DNA of 64,000 nt, taken from the NCBI GenBank assembly GCA_963618015.1, contig CAVEQS010000002.1, positions 1-64,000 on the forward strand. Direction: 5' to 3'. A model generated the notes under the pieces. The model saw nothing but the letters and a program-made list of their open reading frames with translations, did not search any database and had not been told where the DNA came from. The translations under genes and the position numbers were made by a program. Position 1 is the first letter of the stretch. The number at the start of each line of letters is the position of its first letter. Below, in pieces: positions 41,651-51,248 of this stretch. Source of the stretch: Apopatocola sp963618015 (GTDB lineage Bacteria; Bacillota; Clostridia; Oscillospirales; Oscillospiraceae).

Positions 41651-42136
41651 TTTTTCCGAAGGATTCTGTGCAGCGCCGCCCGCTTTTTCGGGATCGATTT
41701 CAAGCATCTCGATCTCGTCTCCGGGCTTTACCTCGCCGCCTTCCAGAACGATCGCGAACACGCCTTCTCTCGGCATGATACAGTCTCCCACCTGATGATA
41801 GATGGCGCAGTGGGCGTGGCACTCCTTGCCGATCTGTGTCATCTCGAGGAGCACGCTGCCGTTGATGCGAAACCGCGTTCCCACCGGAAGATTTCGGAAA
41901 TCAAAGCCTTCGGCAACAATGTTTTCTCCAAAAGCGCCAAATTTCACATTGGCCCCCCTTGCACGAAACGCTTCGATCTTGTCGAGATCCAGCAAACTCA
42001 CCTGCCGGTGCCAATTGCCGGCATGGGCGTCTCCTTCAATGCCGTACCCCGGCACGAGCTTTATCGACGGAACCTCGGTCTTCTGCGTTCCCTTTCGTTC
42101 GCTGGTGCATACGGCGATCACTTTTCCTCTGTTCAT
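41648..42136 (-). CDS. MOSC-domain protein
   Basis: 162 aa. It has the MOSC pattern GIEGDAHAGNWHRQVSLLDLDKI, FGENIVAEGFDF and the active Cys region QIGKECHAHCAIYHQVGDCIMP. MOSC domains carry or transfer sulfur, often for molybdenum cofactor use. No moa or mob gene is nearby. It is the last gene of a minus-strand run with tcdA (37 nt upstream). Confidence 0.85.
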   Translation of the reverse strand: MNRGKVIAVCTSERKGTQKTEVPSIKLVPGYGIEGDAHAGNWHRQVSLLDLDKIEAFRARGANVKFGAFGENIVAEGFDFRNLPVGTRFRINGSVLLEMTQIGKECHAHCAIYHQVGDCIMPREGVFAIVLEGGEVKPGDEIEMLEIDPEKAGGAAQNPSEK

Positions 42137-42173
42137 GGAAATACTTCACACTCCTATCCGTGCCAATCAGATT

Positions 42174-42884
42174 TTACTCTTTAATAAGCTCCGTAACGAC
42201 ATACTGGCAGAGCAGCAGTCCCGCCGAGGCCGGTACCCACACGAGGCTTCCCGGCACGCTGCGGCGGCCGGGCGGCGGCGTTTCGCCGGTGTCCGGTTCA
42301 GCCGCCTCCTCCGGAGAATATACGACCGGAAGGTGCGTGATGCCGCGGCGGCGCAGTTCGCGCCGCACGACACGCGCAAGAGGGCAGCCCTCGGTATTGG
42401 CAAGATCGGCCAGACGGAGAAGCGATGCATCCTTCTTGTTGCCGGTGCCGAGTGCCGCGACGAGCCGGATGCCGCGCTCAGAACAGCTCACCGCGAGATC
42501 GACCTTGCAGGAGACAAGATCGATGCAGTCCACGACGAAATCGGGCTTTAAATCAAGGAGTGTGTCGCGCGTCTCGGGTGCGTACCGGTAGACCATGGGG
42601 ATGATCTCGCTTTCGGGTGCTATATCGCGCAGGCGTGCCGCGGCGGCCTCCGCCTTCGGCACATCAAGCGTGGAGGTGAGCGCGAAGAGCTGCCGGTTCA
42701 CGTTGCTGAGCGACACGGTATCCTGATCGAGAAGATACAGCGTTCCCACGCCGCTCCGGCAGAGCGCCTCGGCACACCAGGAGCCGACGCCGCCAAGCCC
42801 GAGCACCGCAACGCGGCTTTCGGATAGCTTTTTCATCGCCGCGTCGCCGAGGATCGCCCCGGCGCGGCGGAAACGTTCGTTCAT
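42174..42884 (-). CDS. tcdA: tRNA threonylcarbamoyladenosine dehydratase (ThiF/TcdA)
   Basis: 236 aa from ATG 42884 (MNERFRRAGAILGDAAMKKL), with AAAGGAC upstream. An E1-like Rossmann fold has VLGLGGVGSWCAEAL, LDQDTVSLSNVNRQ and VDCIDLVSCKVDL. TcdA cyclises ct6A at tRNA position 37. The short C-terminus lacks the usual UBA-like domain, consistent with TcdA rather than MoeB. Confidence 0.88.
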   Translation of the reverse strand: MNERFRRAGAILGDAAMKKLSESRVAVLGLGGVGSWCAEALCRSGVGTLYLLDQDTVSLSNVNRQLFALTSTLDVPKAEAAAARLRDIAPESEIIPMVYRYAPETRDTLLDLKPDFVVDCIDLVSCKVDLAVSCSERGIRLVAALGTGNKKDASLLRLADLANTEGCPLARVVRRELRRRGITHLPVVYSPEEAAEPDTGETPPPGRRSVPGSLVWVPASAGLLLCQYVVTELIKE

Positions 42885-42908
42885 TGTGTGTCCTTTCCCG
42901 TCCATGAA

Positions 42909-42937
42909 AACGCGGCGGGAAATCATCCCGCCGCGTT
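42909..42937 (-). terminator. Terminator after the PpiC foldase gene
   Basis: Perfect stem AACGCGGCGGGA / TCCCGCCGCGTT followed by TTTTC on the minus strand. Confidence 0.8.
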
Positions 42938-42953
42938 CGTTGCTTTTTAAAAA

Positions 42954-44429
42954 TCAGCCGGCCATGACGAGACGCCAGCCGGAGGCATGCACCGGCGTGA
43001 GATCTGCCGTCAGCGCGTCGATAGCGGCGCCGCCGTCAGCCTGACGCATGGCGTTCTCGGCAATAACGCGGGTGTAGAGCGCGTTCTCGCCGGAGAAGTA
43101 CACCAGATGATATCCGGCATAAGCGCTGTTCTCGCCGTAGACGATGGCGTAGTCGCCGACCTCGCGCTCACCGAAGCAGAAGTCGTTAAACTCGGTGACC
43201 ATCTGCCCCTTGTAGATCTGCTCGTACAGGCCGCCGTTGGTGTTCGAGCCGGTGTCCTCGCTCTTTTCGTTGGCGAGGGCGGCGAAGCTCTCCTCGGTGG
43301 CGTCACCGGCGAGCCATTCGTCCTCGATGGCCTTGACGGCGTCATACGCCGTCTGCTTCTCGGTGTCGGAGTACGTACCGTCGCCGTCGGCATCCACGAC
43401 CTTGATGAGGATGTGGCGGACGTTCACGGTCGGGTAGTCGTTCGACTCGGTGCCGAGAACGTAAACGACATACACGCCGGAATCGGTGCTGTGGGAGAAT
43501 ACCTTGCCCTCGGCGATGTCGGCGCGCTCCACGCTGCCTTCAAAGCGGCTGAGGAACGTGGTAACGGTGTAGCTCGTTTCGGTCGCTTCAGCCTCGGTCT
43601 CCTTAAGAACGGCGGCGCGGAAGTCCTCTTCCGAGGTGCCGGCGCCGGCCAGAATGACCTTCGCCTTGTCCTCGGCGGCGGCTTTGGCGGTATCGGCGTC
43701 AATGCCCTCGTCCTCGTTCGCGGCGGCGGAGAGGAGCGTATAGAGAACGTTCACGTGGTCGTAGGTGTCGGCGTTCTCGGCGTAATAGGCGTCGAGCTCA
43801 TCGTCGGTATACGTAAAGGAGGCGTACACGTCGTCCGCATAGCGGCTCGCGATCAACTCCTCGGCCATGTTGGCGCGGATGGTCTTTTCGCTGTTGCCGG
43901 TGCCGAAGTAGGCGGAGAGGAACTTGTTGAGCGTGGCATAGCCGAGGGACTTACCGTAGGTACGGTAGCTCTCAATGGCGGTGTCGATCTGGGCGGATTC
44001 GTCCTCGGTGAGGGTGTAGCCCTCGGCAACGGCCTTGGCGTAGACGGCGGAGAGCTGCGTGAGGCTCGTCTCGGCGCTCTGCTTGAAGTAATCGTCCCAC
44101 GAGCCGCCGTCGGCGTCGAACGGGCAGGTCTGATCCTTCAGGCTCTTGGAGGTGTCGATCAGGCTGCCGAAATACTGGCCGTACGTCTGATTGAAGTTCA
44201 TGTACGCTTTCTGGTACTCATAGTTCATGCGGGCGACGGAGTAGTTCGTGTCGCCGATCGTGAGCGCCGTCGTCACATTATAAAAGAGGCGCGAGTTAAC
44301 AAAAATCACCAGCGCGATCATCAAAACGACAAGGACGCCGACAAGGATAAATTTGTTGCGGGTCTTGCGATTTTTCTTTTCTTCCTCCAGGCGAGCTCTT
44401 TCCCTGGGGTTCAGGTTCATTTCAGCCAT
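42954..44429 (-). CDS. Membrane-anchored PpiC/SurA-type peptidyl-prolyl isomerase
   Basis: 491 aa. Basic cytoplasmic N-terminus, one helix at about 28-50 (no lipobox), a SurA-N-like helical region (about 75-230), and a parvulin domain starting VRHILIKVVDADGDG with an EF-hand-like DADGDGTYSDTE insert, then SEDTGSNTNGGLYE...FNDFCFGEREVGD. It likely folds secreted proteins at the outer membrane face. AAAGGAAG precedes the ATG. Confidence 0.85.
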   Translation of the reverse strand: MAEMNLNPRERARLEEEKKNRKTRNKFILVGVLVVLMIALVIFVNSRLFYNVTTALTIGDTNYSVARMNYEYQKAYMNFNQTYGQYFGSLIDTSKSLKDQTCPFDADGGSWDDYFKQSAETSLTQLSAVYAKAVAEGYTLTEDESAQIDTAIESYRTYGKSLGYATLNKFLSAYFGTGNSEKTIRANMAEELIASRYADDVYASFTYTDDELDAYYAENADTYDHVNVLYTLLSAAANEDEGIDADTAKAAAEDKAKVILAGAGTSEEDFRAAVLKETEAEATETSYTVTTFLSRFEGSVERADIAEGKVFSHSTDSGVYVVYVLGTESNDYPTVNVRHILIKVVDADGDGTYSDTEKQTAYDAVKAIEDEWLAGDATEESFAALANEKSEDTGSNTNGGLYEQIYKGQMVTEFNDFCFGEREVGDYAIVYGENSAYAGYHLVYFSGENALYTRVIAENAMRQADGGAAIDALTADLTPVHASGWRLVMAG

Positions 44430-44485
44430 TTTCTTCTTCCTTTCCGCGGGTTTCCGGCCTATTATATACTATGGCCCCGCGACAT

Positions 44486-45238
44486 TCAAGCCTTTTTTAT
44501 GAGCCGGCGGCGAAGCGCGTCGAGCGCGTCCGCCCCAACGCCGCATTCGTGCAGAAAATGCTCTGTGCCGCCGTATTCTTTCTCCAGATGATCGCACACA
44601 GCGAGGATGTTCTCCCCCGCCGTGGAGAAAAAGGGCGCATTTTCTTTTCTCGCGGCAAAATCCGGGATATTCTCGCGCATCCAGCGGTACAGCGGCTGGA
44701 GATAGATCTGGCTGACGCTGTAGTCCGCGGCGATATCCTCCCGCGAAGCGCCGCACACACCGAGAATGAGTGAGGCGAGAATGCCGGTGCGGTCCTTGCC
44801 GGTGAAGCAATGGAACAACACCGTTTCCTCCGCGGCGGCGAGATACTCCATGCATTCCTTCGCCCAGGGATGGTTATCTTCCAGCATGCGGATGTACTCA
44901 TCGCCCCAGAAAAATTCGTCGTCAAATGCGTTGACCCCGCCCGGGCGGCTGCGCGCCACGGCGCGCGCGACCCGCTTCATGGCGATCTGCCGGTAGGTCA
45001 CGCCATCGAGCAGCGCGAGCTCGTCCGGCATGGTCTCGCTCTCGTCCACATCGCGCAGATCGAGCGTATGGCGTACGCCCAGCGCGGCAAAGCGCTTTCC
45101 ATCGTCTTCCGTTAGATGCCACGGGAGATCGCTGCGCAGCAGCACGCCAAAGCGCGTCACCCCTCCGGGCACGGCGTAGCCGCCGAGATCGCGCAGATTG
45201 TGCAGCCCGTCCATAAGAAACCGGCGGGTGTATTCCAT
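44486..45238 (-). CDS. Protein tyrosine/serine phosphatase
   Basis: 250 aa from ATG 45238 (MEYTRRFLMDGLHNLRDLGGY). The HCFTGKDRTG P-loop gives CX5R, with the N-terminal LRDLGGY...RSDL motif typical of the Y_phosphatase3 (DUF442-like) bacterial PTP family. It lies 56 nt upstream of the foldase gene on the same strand. Substrates are unknown. Confidence 0.85.
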   Translation of the reverse strand: MEYTRRFLMDGLHNLRDLGGYAVPGGVTRFGVLLRSDLPWHLTEDDGKRFAALGVRHTLDLRDVDESETMPDELALLDGVTYRQIAMKRVARAVARSRPGGVNAFDDEFFWGDEYIRMLEDNHPWAKECMEYLAAAEETVLFHCFTGKDRTGILASLILGVCGASREDIAADYSVSQIYLQPLYRWMRENIPDFAARKENAPFFSTAGENILAVCDHLEKEYGGTEHFLHECGVGADALDALRRRLIKKA

Positions 45239-45331
45239 AAGTTTCTGTCCCCTTTTTTGTCTTTTGAAAGAGTATAGCATACTCCAAACGAAAAGACATA
45301 AAAATTCTGTGAACGGAATTCGATTTTTATC

Positions 45332-45359
45332 TTGACAAGGGCGCGATTTTTGGTATAAT
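45332..45359 (+). promoter_or_regulatory. Promoter of tRNA-Gly
   Basis: TTGACA (45332-45337), 16 nt and TATAAT (45354-45359) with an extended TGG. Confidence 0.75.
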
Positions 45360-45377
45360 AGCGCTTGCGTTTGAAAC

Positions 45378-45453
45378 GCGGGCATAGCTCATTTGGCAGA
45401 GCGCCACCTTGCCAAGGTGGAGGTAGCGAGTTCGAATCTCGTTGCCCGCTCCA
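45378..45453 (+). tRNA. tRNA-Gly (GCC)
   Basis: 76 nt with encoded CCA. Acceptor GCGGGCA / TGCCCGC, anticodon stem CCACC / GGTGG with loop TTGCCAA (anticodon GCC), and T-loop TTCGAAT. A single tRNA gene with its own promoter and terminator. Confidence 0.96.
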
Positions 45454-45460
45454 AAAGTTC

Positions 45461-45497
45461 ACCGGGATCGTCTTTGGACGATCCCGGTATTTTTTTG
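45461..45497 (+). terminator. Terminator of tRNA-Gly
   Basis: ACCGGGATCGTC / GACGATCCCGGT with a TTTG loop, then ATTTTTTT. Confidence 0.92.
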
Positions 45498-45757
45498 CAG
45501 CCCCTGAATTGACAAAACATGTCGATTCAGGGGCTATTTTTTCATAAAACGCTTTTTTCCGCCGAAATATAGGTTATTTTCATAAATCGAATTTCAGATT
45601 TTAGTTGCAAGTGCTGAAATTGTCGTTCCTTCCGTTTTTTGCTTTGACATTCAATTTTCGCTGTGCTATCTTAAAATCAGATTTCAGATTTCAGACTCGA
45701 AATTTTGAATTAAAAGCAAATCGGCTTTTGAATTTAAAAAAGGAGGAACGCAAGACC
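45498..45757 (+). promoter_or_regulatory. Non-coding leader and promoter region of the creatinase-like gene
   Basis: 260 bp of AT-rich sequence without a credible gene. TTGACA (45644-45649), 17 nt and TATCTT (45667-45672) with extended TGC form a promoter. The region repeats short words such as TTTCAGATTT and GAAATTTTGAATT on both sides of it, possible regulator sites (the local GntR is a candidate). Confidence 0.5.
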
Positions 45758-47029
45758 ATGTCTGATGAAGTCATTTCCCATGCTTATGCCCAAGGTATGA
45801 ATTTTGGTGTTATGGACGCTAACTCCCCCAAGCGCTACGCATTCACGGAGGAAGAGTACAAATCCCGTCAGGACAGACTGCGCGAGCTGATGCGCAGAGA
45901 CGGCTTTGATATGCTCTGGATCACGACGCCGGAAGCCGTCTGCTATCTGCACGGCTATTACAGCGGCTGGTACAAATCCAACAGCCCGATGCGTTATCCG
46001 CAGTGCTACGGCACCATGCTGGACGCGCACAGCGACCGCATGATCCACTTCGATTCCCCGCAGGAGGTCCCCCTGCTCAACGAGCTTTCCGTCTGCAAGG
46101 ACAACCGCTACTACCCCGCCCGCGAAGGCGCGCCCAACCTTGAGTTCATTATGAACGAGCTCCGCAAGGAAGGTCTGCTCCACGGCACCGTCGGCATGGA
46201 GTTCTGGAGCGGCGTTCCCAACCGCGCCATCAGCGAGTGGTTTGAAGCCGCCTTCCGCAAAGAGGGCTGCACCGTTAAGGATTGCAGCGCCATCGTTCGC
46301 GAGGTCCGCCGCGTGAAGTCTCCGGCAGAGCTGGAAGTCATGCGCGAAGCCATCGCCATCTGCGATGTTGCCCACCAGGCCATTCTCGAAAACGGCCACG
46401 CCGGTATGACGGAGCTCGAGCTTCAGGGCATCGTCAACCTCGCTATGAACCGCGTCGGCGGTGAAATGCCCTCCCAGATCAACATTTTCTCCGGCCAGCC
46501 GATGAAGAACGGCCGCCCCTGCACGCGCGGCCATTGCTGCGCCTCCACCCGCGTTCTGCAGAAGGACGACGTCCTTCTCGTGGACCTCGTCGGCGTTAAG
46601 CACCGCTACCACGGCAACGTGGAGCGCGGCTATTACTTCGGCAAAGCCACGCAGGAAATGATTGAGCTCTATGACAAGGTCGGCGAGGCTTTCACGTTCC
46701 TGCACAAGAATCTCCACGCCAACATGACCGTCCGCGACGTGATCGGGATCATGCGCCCCGAACTGGAGCGGCTCGATCTCATGAAGGAGGACGGCTGGCT
46801 TCTGAGCTATGAGCTTGGTCTCTCCCTCCCGAACGACTGGGTCGGCGAGTTCTACTGGACACTTTTCGACACCGATCCGCAGTACATTGACCGCGTGATC
46901 CCCGAGAACTTCGTTTCCAACATGGAGATCCTCTTCAACACCGCCATGATCGACACGCTGATCTGGCACAAGGACGGGATCGAGGATCCCACCAAGACGC
47001 CTCGCAAGCTGTTCGAGCTTCCCGGCTGA
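45758..47029 (+). CDS. Creatinase-like (M24-fold) enzyme
   Basis: 423 aa from ATG 45758, with AAAGGAGG upstream. An N-terminal creatinase domain (1-170) and a pita-bread C-domain. The M24 metal site is not conserved: the metal His is replaced (YELGLSLPN) and the second Asp is Asn (HGNVERGYYFG). A His (259, RGHCCAST), Glu (289, NVERG) and Glu (390, NMEILF) match the order and near spacing of the His232/Glu262/Glu358 set I recall for Pseudomonas creatinase: His-Glu is 30 in both, Glu-Glu 101 against 96. Alternatives are another metal-free M24 hydrolase or a DddP-like lyase. It heads a five-gene catabolic cluster. Confidence 0.7.
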   Translation: MSDEVISHAYAQGMNFGVMDANSPKRYAFTEEEYKSRQDRLRELMRRDGFDMLWITTPEAVCYLHGYYSGWYKSNSPMRYPQCYGTMLDAHSDRMIHFDSPQEVPLLNELSVCKDNRYYPAREGAPNLEFIMNELRKEGLLHGTVGMEFWSGVPNRAISEWFEAAFRKEGCTVKDCSAIVREVRRVKSPAELEVMREAIAICDVAHQAILENGHAGMTELELQGIVNLAMNRVGGEMPSQINIFSGQPMKNGRPCTRGHCCASTRVLQKDDVLLVDLVGVKHRYHGNVERGYYFGKATQEMIELYDKVGEAFTFLHKNLHANMTVRDVIGIMRPELERLDLMKEDGWLLSYELGLSLPNDWVGEFYWTLFDTDPQYIDRVIPENFVSNMEILFNTAMIDTLIWHKDGIEDPTKTPRKLFELPG

Positions 47030-47115
47030 TACGCGCCTCCCTTCTTTTGAGCGGTTCGGCCGGATTTCCCGGCCGGATCGCTCTGCGGAAACTTGTTTTG
47101 AAAGGGGAAATCCCA

Positions 47116-48024
47116 TTGAAAACCAGATTTGAGGAGATTTTTGACTCCTCTGCCGTGGGACGCGGCTCCGGCGCGTTTGACTGGGCGGAATTACTTGGCA
47201 AGGCGGAGGCGGAAACCGTTTCTCCCGCTGCCGAGGATATGACGAAAACGCTGCTGATCGCCATCGATATGCAGCAGGACTTCATGGACAACGGCCCGCT
47301 CGGTGTTCCAGGCGCCTGCGACGATGTGCGGCGGCTTTCCCGGTTTATTTACGACAACGCCGAAAAGATCAGCTGCATTGCCGTTTCCGTTGATACACAC
47401 AGCCCCTTCCAGATCTTCCATCCGGCCTGGTGGACGGACGAAAACGGCCGCCGACCGGCACCGTATACCGTTATCACCGCGGCGGATGTGGAAAGCGGAA
47501 AATGGACGCCCGTATATATGCCGGAGAAAAGCCGGGAATATGTGCGTGAGTTGGAGAAAAAAGGGAAAAAAGTTCTGATCATCTGGCCCTATCACTGCCT
47601 TCAGGGGACGGCGGGGTTTGCTCTGGAACACGAGTTTGCCAAAATCCTGTACTTTCACGGCATCCTGCGGCAGAGCAAGCCGGAAGTGGTCCTCAAGGGA
47701 CTCGAACCGTGCTCGGAAATGTACGGTATGCTGCGGCCGGAATACGATCCGGCCTATGTGATGAATCAGGACTTTCTGGACAAGCTCTCCCGCTATGACC
47801 GGATCCTGATCGCCGGCGAGGCCAAAAGTCACTGCGTGCAGGAGTCCATCCAGCAGATCCTGGAACAGCTCCAGAGCATGGGCCGGAACACGGATTCCGT
47901 TTATCTTCTGGAGGACTGCATGAGCTGCATCCCCGGCTTTGAGGAGACCTGCGACGAAGCCTATAAAGACTTTTCCGCAAAGTACGGGGTGAAACGGACG
48001 ACCACCCGGGATATTAAACTTTAA
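47116..48024 (+). CDS. Nicotinamidase-like cysteine hydrolase
   Basis: 302 aa from TTG 47116 (LKTRFEEIFD), with AAAGGGGAA upstream. Isochorismatase-like fold with catalytic Asp51 (LLIAIDMQQDF), Lys in VVLKGLEPCSEMYG and Cys in GEAKSHCVQES. A PncA-like metal site DTHSPFQIFH is present. It is about 100 residues longer than PncA, with an N-terminal extension of about 45 residues. It probably cleaves an amide from a product or precursor of the creatinase-like enzyme just upstream (86 nt). Confidence 0.78.
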   Translation: MKTRFEEIFDSSAVGRGSGAFDWAELLGKAEAETVSPAAEDMTKTLLIAIDMQQDFMDNGPLGVPGACDDVRRLSRFIYDNAEKISCIAVSVDTHSPFQIFHPAWWTDENGRRPAPYTVITAADVESGKWTPVYMPEKSREYVRELEKKGKKVLIIWPYHCLQGTAGFALEHEFAKILYFHGILRQSKPEVVLKGLEPCSEMYGMLRPEYDPAYVMNQDFLDKLSRYDRILIAGEAKSHCVQESIQQILEQLQSMGRNTDSVYLLEDCMSCIPGFEETCDEAYKDFSAKYGVKRTTTRDIKL

Positions 48025-48062
48025 ACACTATTTCTGTTGATGACAGGATATGGGAGGAAGAA

Positions 48063-49625
48063 ATGGAAAAAAAGAACCGCTTAAATATTGATGCACCCGT
48101 TTTTATTCCGTCGCTTGTTATTGTTGTTGCGCTGTGCGCGGTAATCGTTTTGAATCCTGAAGCGACCAGCCGGGCGTTTAGTGCGGCGAAGAGCTTCCTT
48201 TGCAATTCCTTTGCCTGGCTTTTTGAGATATTCTGCGCGGCTACGCTCGTATTCGTTCTCGGCATCTCCTTTTCGAAATACGGCAAGGTCAAATTCGGAG
48301 AGGGTAAGCCCGAGTACTCCACGTTCACCTGGCTCTCCATGATCTTCTCCGGTGCGACGAGCGCCTCGATCCTTCTCTGGGGAACCATTGAGTTTTACTA
48401 TTATGTGACCGGCGGTGAGTTCGGCGCAGCCCCGTTCTCCAACGAGGCGTATGAGTGGGCATCGGCTTACGGCATGTTCCACTGGGGCGTGCTCTCCAAT
48501 TCCACCTATGCGATCCTCGCGATCGCGTTCGCCTATATGTTCTTTGTCCGGAAGAAAGAGGTCGTGATCCGCCCCAGCGCTGCATGCCGCGAGGTTCTCG
48601 GCAAGCACTCCTACGGCCTTCTGGGAAAGATCATCGATATTCTCTACCTTTTCGCCGTTATCGCCTGCCTCGGCACGACGCTCGGTCTTGCAACGCCGCT
48701 CGTGGCAGAGCTCTTCTGCATGGTGTTCGGCACGGAGCACACTCTGCTGCTTGACGCAATCATCATTCTTGCCTGGATCGTGCTGATCGCTGCGCAGATC
48801 TATACCGGACTCAAAAAGGGAATGAAGGTCATTGCCAATCTTCGCACATGGCTGACCTTTGCCTTCCTCGCCTATGTGCTTCTCGCGGGTCCCACGGCGT
48901 TCATTCTGAACAATACCACGCAGGGCATCGGCATCATGCTGCAGAACTTTGTCCGCATGACGTTCTACACCGACGCTTTCAACTTTACCGGCTTCCCGCA
49001 GGTATGGACGGTATTCTTCCTCGCATGGTGCATTGGCTACGTTGTTCAGATGGGCATTTACTTTGCCCGTATTTCCAAGGGCCGCACGATCCGCGAGGTC
49101 GGTCTCGGCGTGATCGGCGCTACGGCGCTGGGCGCTGTTGTGGTTTTCGGCATTCTCGGGAGCTATGGCGAACACGTGCTGTTCAACGGGATCGTTGACG
49201 TTGTGAACGCGATCGCCGAGGGCGGAACGGCTCTCGCCGTGGCGGAGATCTGGGCCTCGCTTCCCGGTTCTGTCATCGTTATCCCGTTCATGCTCGTGCT
49301 CTGCTTCGTTTCCACCTCTACGCTTCTTTCCAGCTCGGCCTATACCATGGCGATGTCCACGCATAAACGCATCAGCGCGGACGAAGAGCCCGCGAAATGG
49401 AACCGGCTGTTCTGGTGCTTTGTGCTCGGCGCTCTCGCGCTTGCACTGCTCTTCCTCGGCGGTCTCGATACGCTGCAGACCGTTGCGATCGTCGGCTCCG
49501 CTCCGATGATATTCGTTCTTATCATCATCGTAATCGGGTTCTGCAAGAATCTGAAGGATGATTTCGCAAGCAAAAAGGTGACAACCGATCCTCAAACCGC
49601 GCTTCCCGAAGAAGCCGCCGAGTGA
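48063..49625 (+). CDS. BCCT-family transporter
   Basis: 520 aa, 12 helices. The motif FHWGVLSNSTYAILAIAFAYMF and the preceding ATSASILLWGTIEFYYYVTGG match the BCCT pattern. BCCT carriers import quaternary amines such as betaine, choline and carnitine with Na+ or H+. Here it lies 38 nt after the hydrolase gene, so its substrate may be creatine or another guanidino or methylated amine. This is inferred from context. Confidence 0.88.
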   Translation: MEKKNRLNIDAPVFIPSLVIVVALCAVIVLNPEATSRAFSAAKSFLCNSFAWLFEIFCAATLVFVLGISFSKYGKVKFGEGKPEYSTFTWLSMIFSGATSASILLWGTIEFYYYVTGGEFGAAPFSNEAYEWASAYGMFHWGVLSNSTYAILAIAFAYMFFVRKKEVVIRPSAACREVLGKHSYGLLGKIIDILYLFAVIACLGTTLGLATPLVAELFCMVFGTEHTLLLDAIIILAWIVLIAAQIYTGLKKGMKVIANLRTWLTFAFLAYVLLAGPTAFILNNTTQGIGIMLQNFVRMTFYTDAFNFTGFPQVWTVFFLAWCIGYVVQMGIYFARISKGRTIREVGLGVIGATALGAVVVFGILGSYGEHVLFNGIVDVVNAIAEGGTALAVAEIWASLPGSVIVIPFMLVLCFVSTSTLLSSSAYTMAMSTHKRISADEEPAKWNRLFWCFVLGALALALLFLGGLDTLQTVAIVGSAPMIFVLIIIVIGFCKNLKDDFASKKVTTDPQTALPEEAAE

Positions 49626-49636
49626 GAATCCATACG

Positions 49637-49672
49637 GAAAAGCGCCGCACTTGCTGGTGCGGCGCTTTTTTC
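49637..49672 (+). terminator. Terminator after the BCCT gene
   Basis: AAAAGCGCCGCAC / GTGCGGCGCTTTTTT with a TTGCTG loop. It separates the BCCT gene from the APC permease. Confidence 0.88.
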
Positions 49673-49748
49673 AAGAGCTGGCTTTTATACCTTCCGCTCC
49701 TGCCGGACTTTTGAAGCGTCCCATTATTGAAAAAGGAGAAAGAACAAT

Positions 49749-51149
49749 ATGAGCCGATTTAAAAAAGTCATGTCCGCTACAGATATCCTGGTGATCAGCT
49801 TCGGCGCTATGATCGGGTGGGGCTGGGTCGTTTCCTCCGGCAAATGGATCCATGGTGCCGGGGTATTCGGGACCATTATCGCATTTATCATCGGCGGCAT
49901 CATGATCTTCTTCGTCGTAATGACCTATGCCGAGCTGACGCCCGCCATGCCCAAGGTCGGCGGCGAACATGTTTTCAGCTATAAGGCCTTCGGCCCGACA
50001 GGCTCCTTTCTGTGCACATGGGCACTGATCCTCAGCTATATCGGCGTTGTGTGCTTTGAGGCCGTCTCGCTGCCCGCCATTATGCAGTATATCTTCCCTT
50101 CATTTTCCCAAGGGTTCCTTTACACCGTTGCAGGATACAATGTTTATCTGACGGACGTGATCCTGGCTTCGGTGTGTACGATCGGGATCATCATTATCAA
50201 CATTCTCGGCATCAAGGCTGCATCCATCTTTCAAACAATTTTGACCGTTGCCATCGCCGCGGTCGGTGTTATACTGGTAGCCGTATCCGCGGTAAACGGC
50301 GATGCGTCCAATCTGAACGGCCAGGGCTTCATCGGCGAGGGATTCGGCGCAGTAAAGAACATTCTTTCCGTCGCCGCCGTTGCCCCGTTCTTTCTCTTTG
50401 GGTTTGACGTGATCCCGCAGGTCGCAGAAGAGATCAAAATTCCGCTAAAAAAAATCGCCAAAGTTCTTTTATTATCCATCATTTGTGCTATTATATTCTA
50501 CGGCATGGTCGTCTTTGCTGTAGGCTATGCGCTGAATCCGGATGAAATCGCCGCGGCGATGCGGGGCTCCGGCCTTGTTACGGCAAGCGCGATGGAAAAG
50601 GTGTTCCACTGCGCTGCTATGGCAAAGGTACTGATCATCGGCGGCATCTGCGGCGTTGTTACGAGCTGGAACTCTTTCCTGATCGGAGGCAGCCGGGCGA
50701 TCTTTGCCATGGCGGAGGCACATATGATCCCGGAAACGTTTTCCGTGCTGCACCGAAAGCACAAAACGCCGGTGAACGCGCTGCTGCTGATCGGCGCGCT
50801 TTCTCTTGCGGCCCCGTTTTTCGGACGAACGATGCTGGTGTGGATCTCCGACGCCGCAAGCTTTGCCTGCTGCATGGCGTACTGCATGGTCTCCCTGTCA
50901 TTTCTGGTCCTTCGCAGGAAGGAGCCGGATATGCCCCGTCCCTATAAGGTCAGACACTATAAATTTGTCGGGATCACCGCTTCCCTGCTGTCCGGGATGA
51001 TGGTCATGCTCTATCTGCTCCCCGGCTCGGGGACATCCCTCACCGCGGAAGAATGGATCATTGTCGGCGGCTGGGCGCTGCTTGGTCTGATTTTCTATTT
51101 TGTTTGCAGAAAACGTTACGGCAGTTCGTTCGGGCAGATGGATGTGTGA
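49749..51149 (+). CDS. APC-family amino acid permease
   Basis: 466 aa, 12 helices. The first helix carries the unwound SFGAMIGWGWV glycine motif of APC transporters, then EVGGEHVFSYKAFGPTGSF and the FFLFGFDVIPQVAEEIK helix 6 motif. AAAGGAG precedes the ATG. It may carry an amino acid product, such as sarcosine or glycine, of the upstream enzymes. This is inferred from context. Confidence 0.85.
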   Translation: MSRFKKVMSATDILVISFGAMIGWGWVVSSGKWIHGAGVFGTIIAFIIGGIMIFFVVMTYAELTPAMPKVGGEHVFSYKAFGPTGSFLCTWALILSYIGVVCFEAVSLPAIMQYIFPSFSQGFLYTVAGYNVYLTDVILASVCTIGIIIINILGIKAASIFQTILTVAIAAVGVILVAVSAVNGDASNLNGQGFIGEGFGAVKNILSVAAVAPFFLFGFDVIPQVAEEIKIPLKKIAKVLLLSIICAIIFYGMVVFAVGYALNPDEIAAAMRGSGLVTASAMEKVFHCAAMAKVLIIGGICGVVTSWNSFLIGGSRAIFAMAEAHMIPETFSVLHRKHKTPVNALLLIGALSLAAPFFGRTMLVWISDAASFACCMAYCMVSLSFLVLRRKEPDMPRPYKVRHYKFVGITASLLSGMMVMLYLLPGSGTSLTAEEWIIVGGWALLGLIFYFVCRKRYGSSFGQMDV

Positions 51150-51248
51150 GCCCTCTCCCCCGGTAAACACCGCGTACAACGCGCCGCGGCGATGCTTCCT
51201 GCACCGATCCGTGCTTATCTCACAGATAGTTTTTAAGGAGGATTCCCT

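Noticed and set aside
47058..47074. GGCCGG/CCGGCC hairpin between the creatinase-like and hydrolase genes as terminator
   Set aside because: Short stem with no U-tract; the genes are probably co-transcribed.
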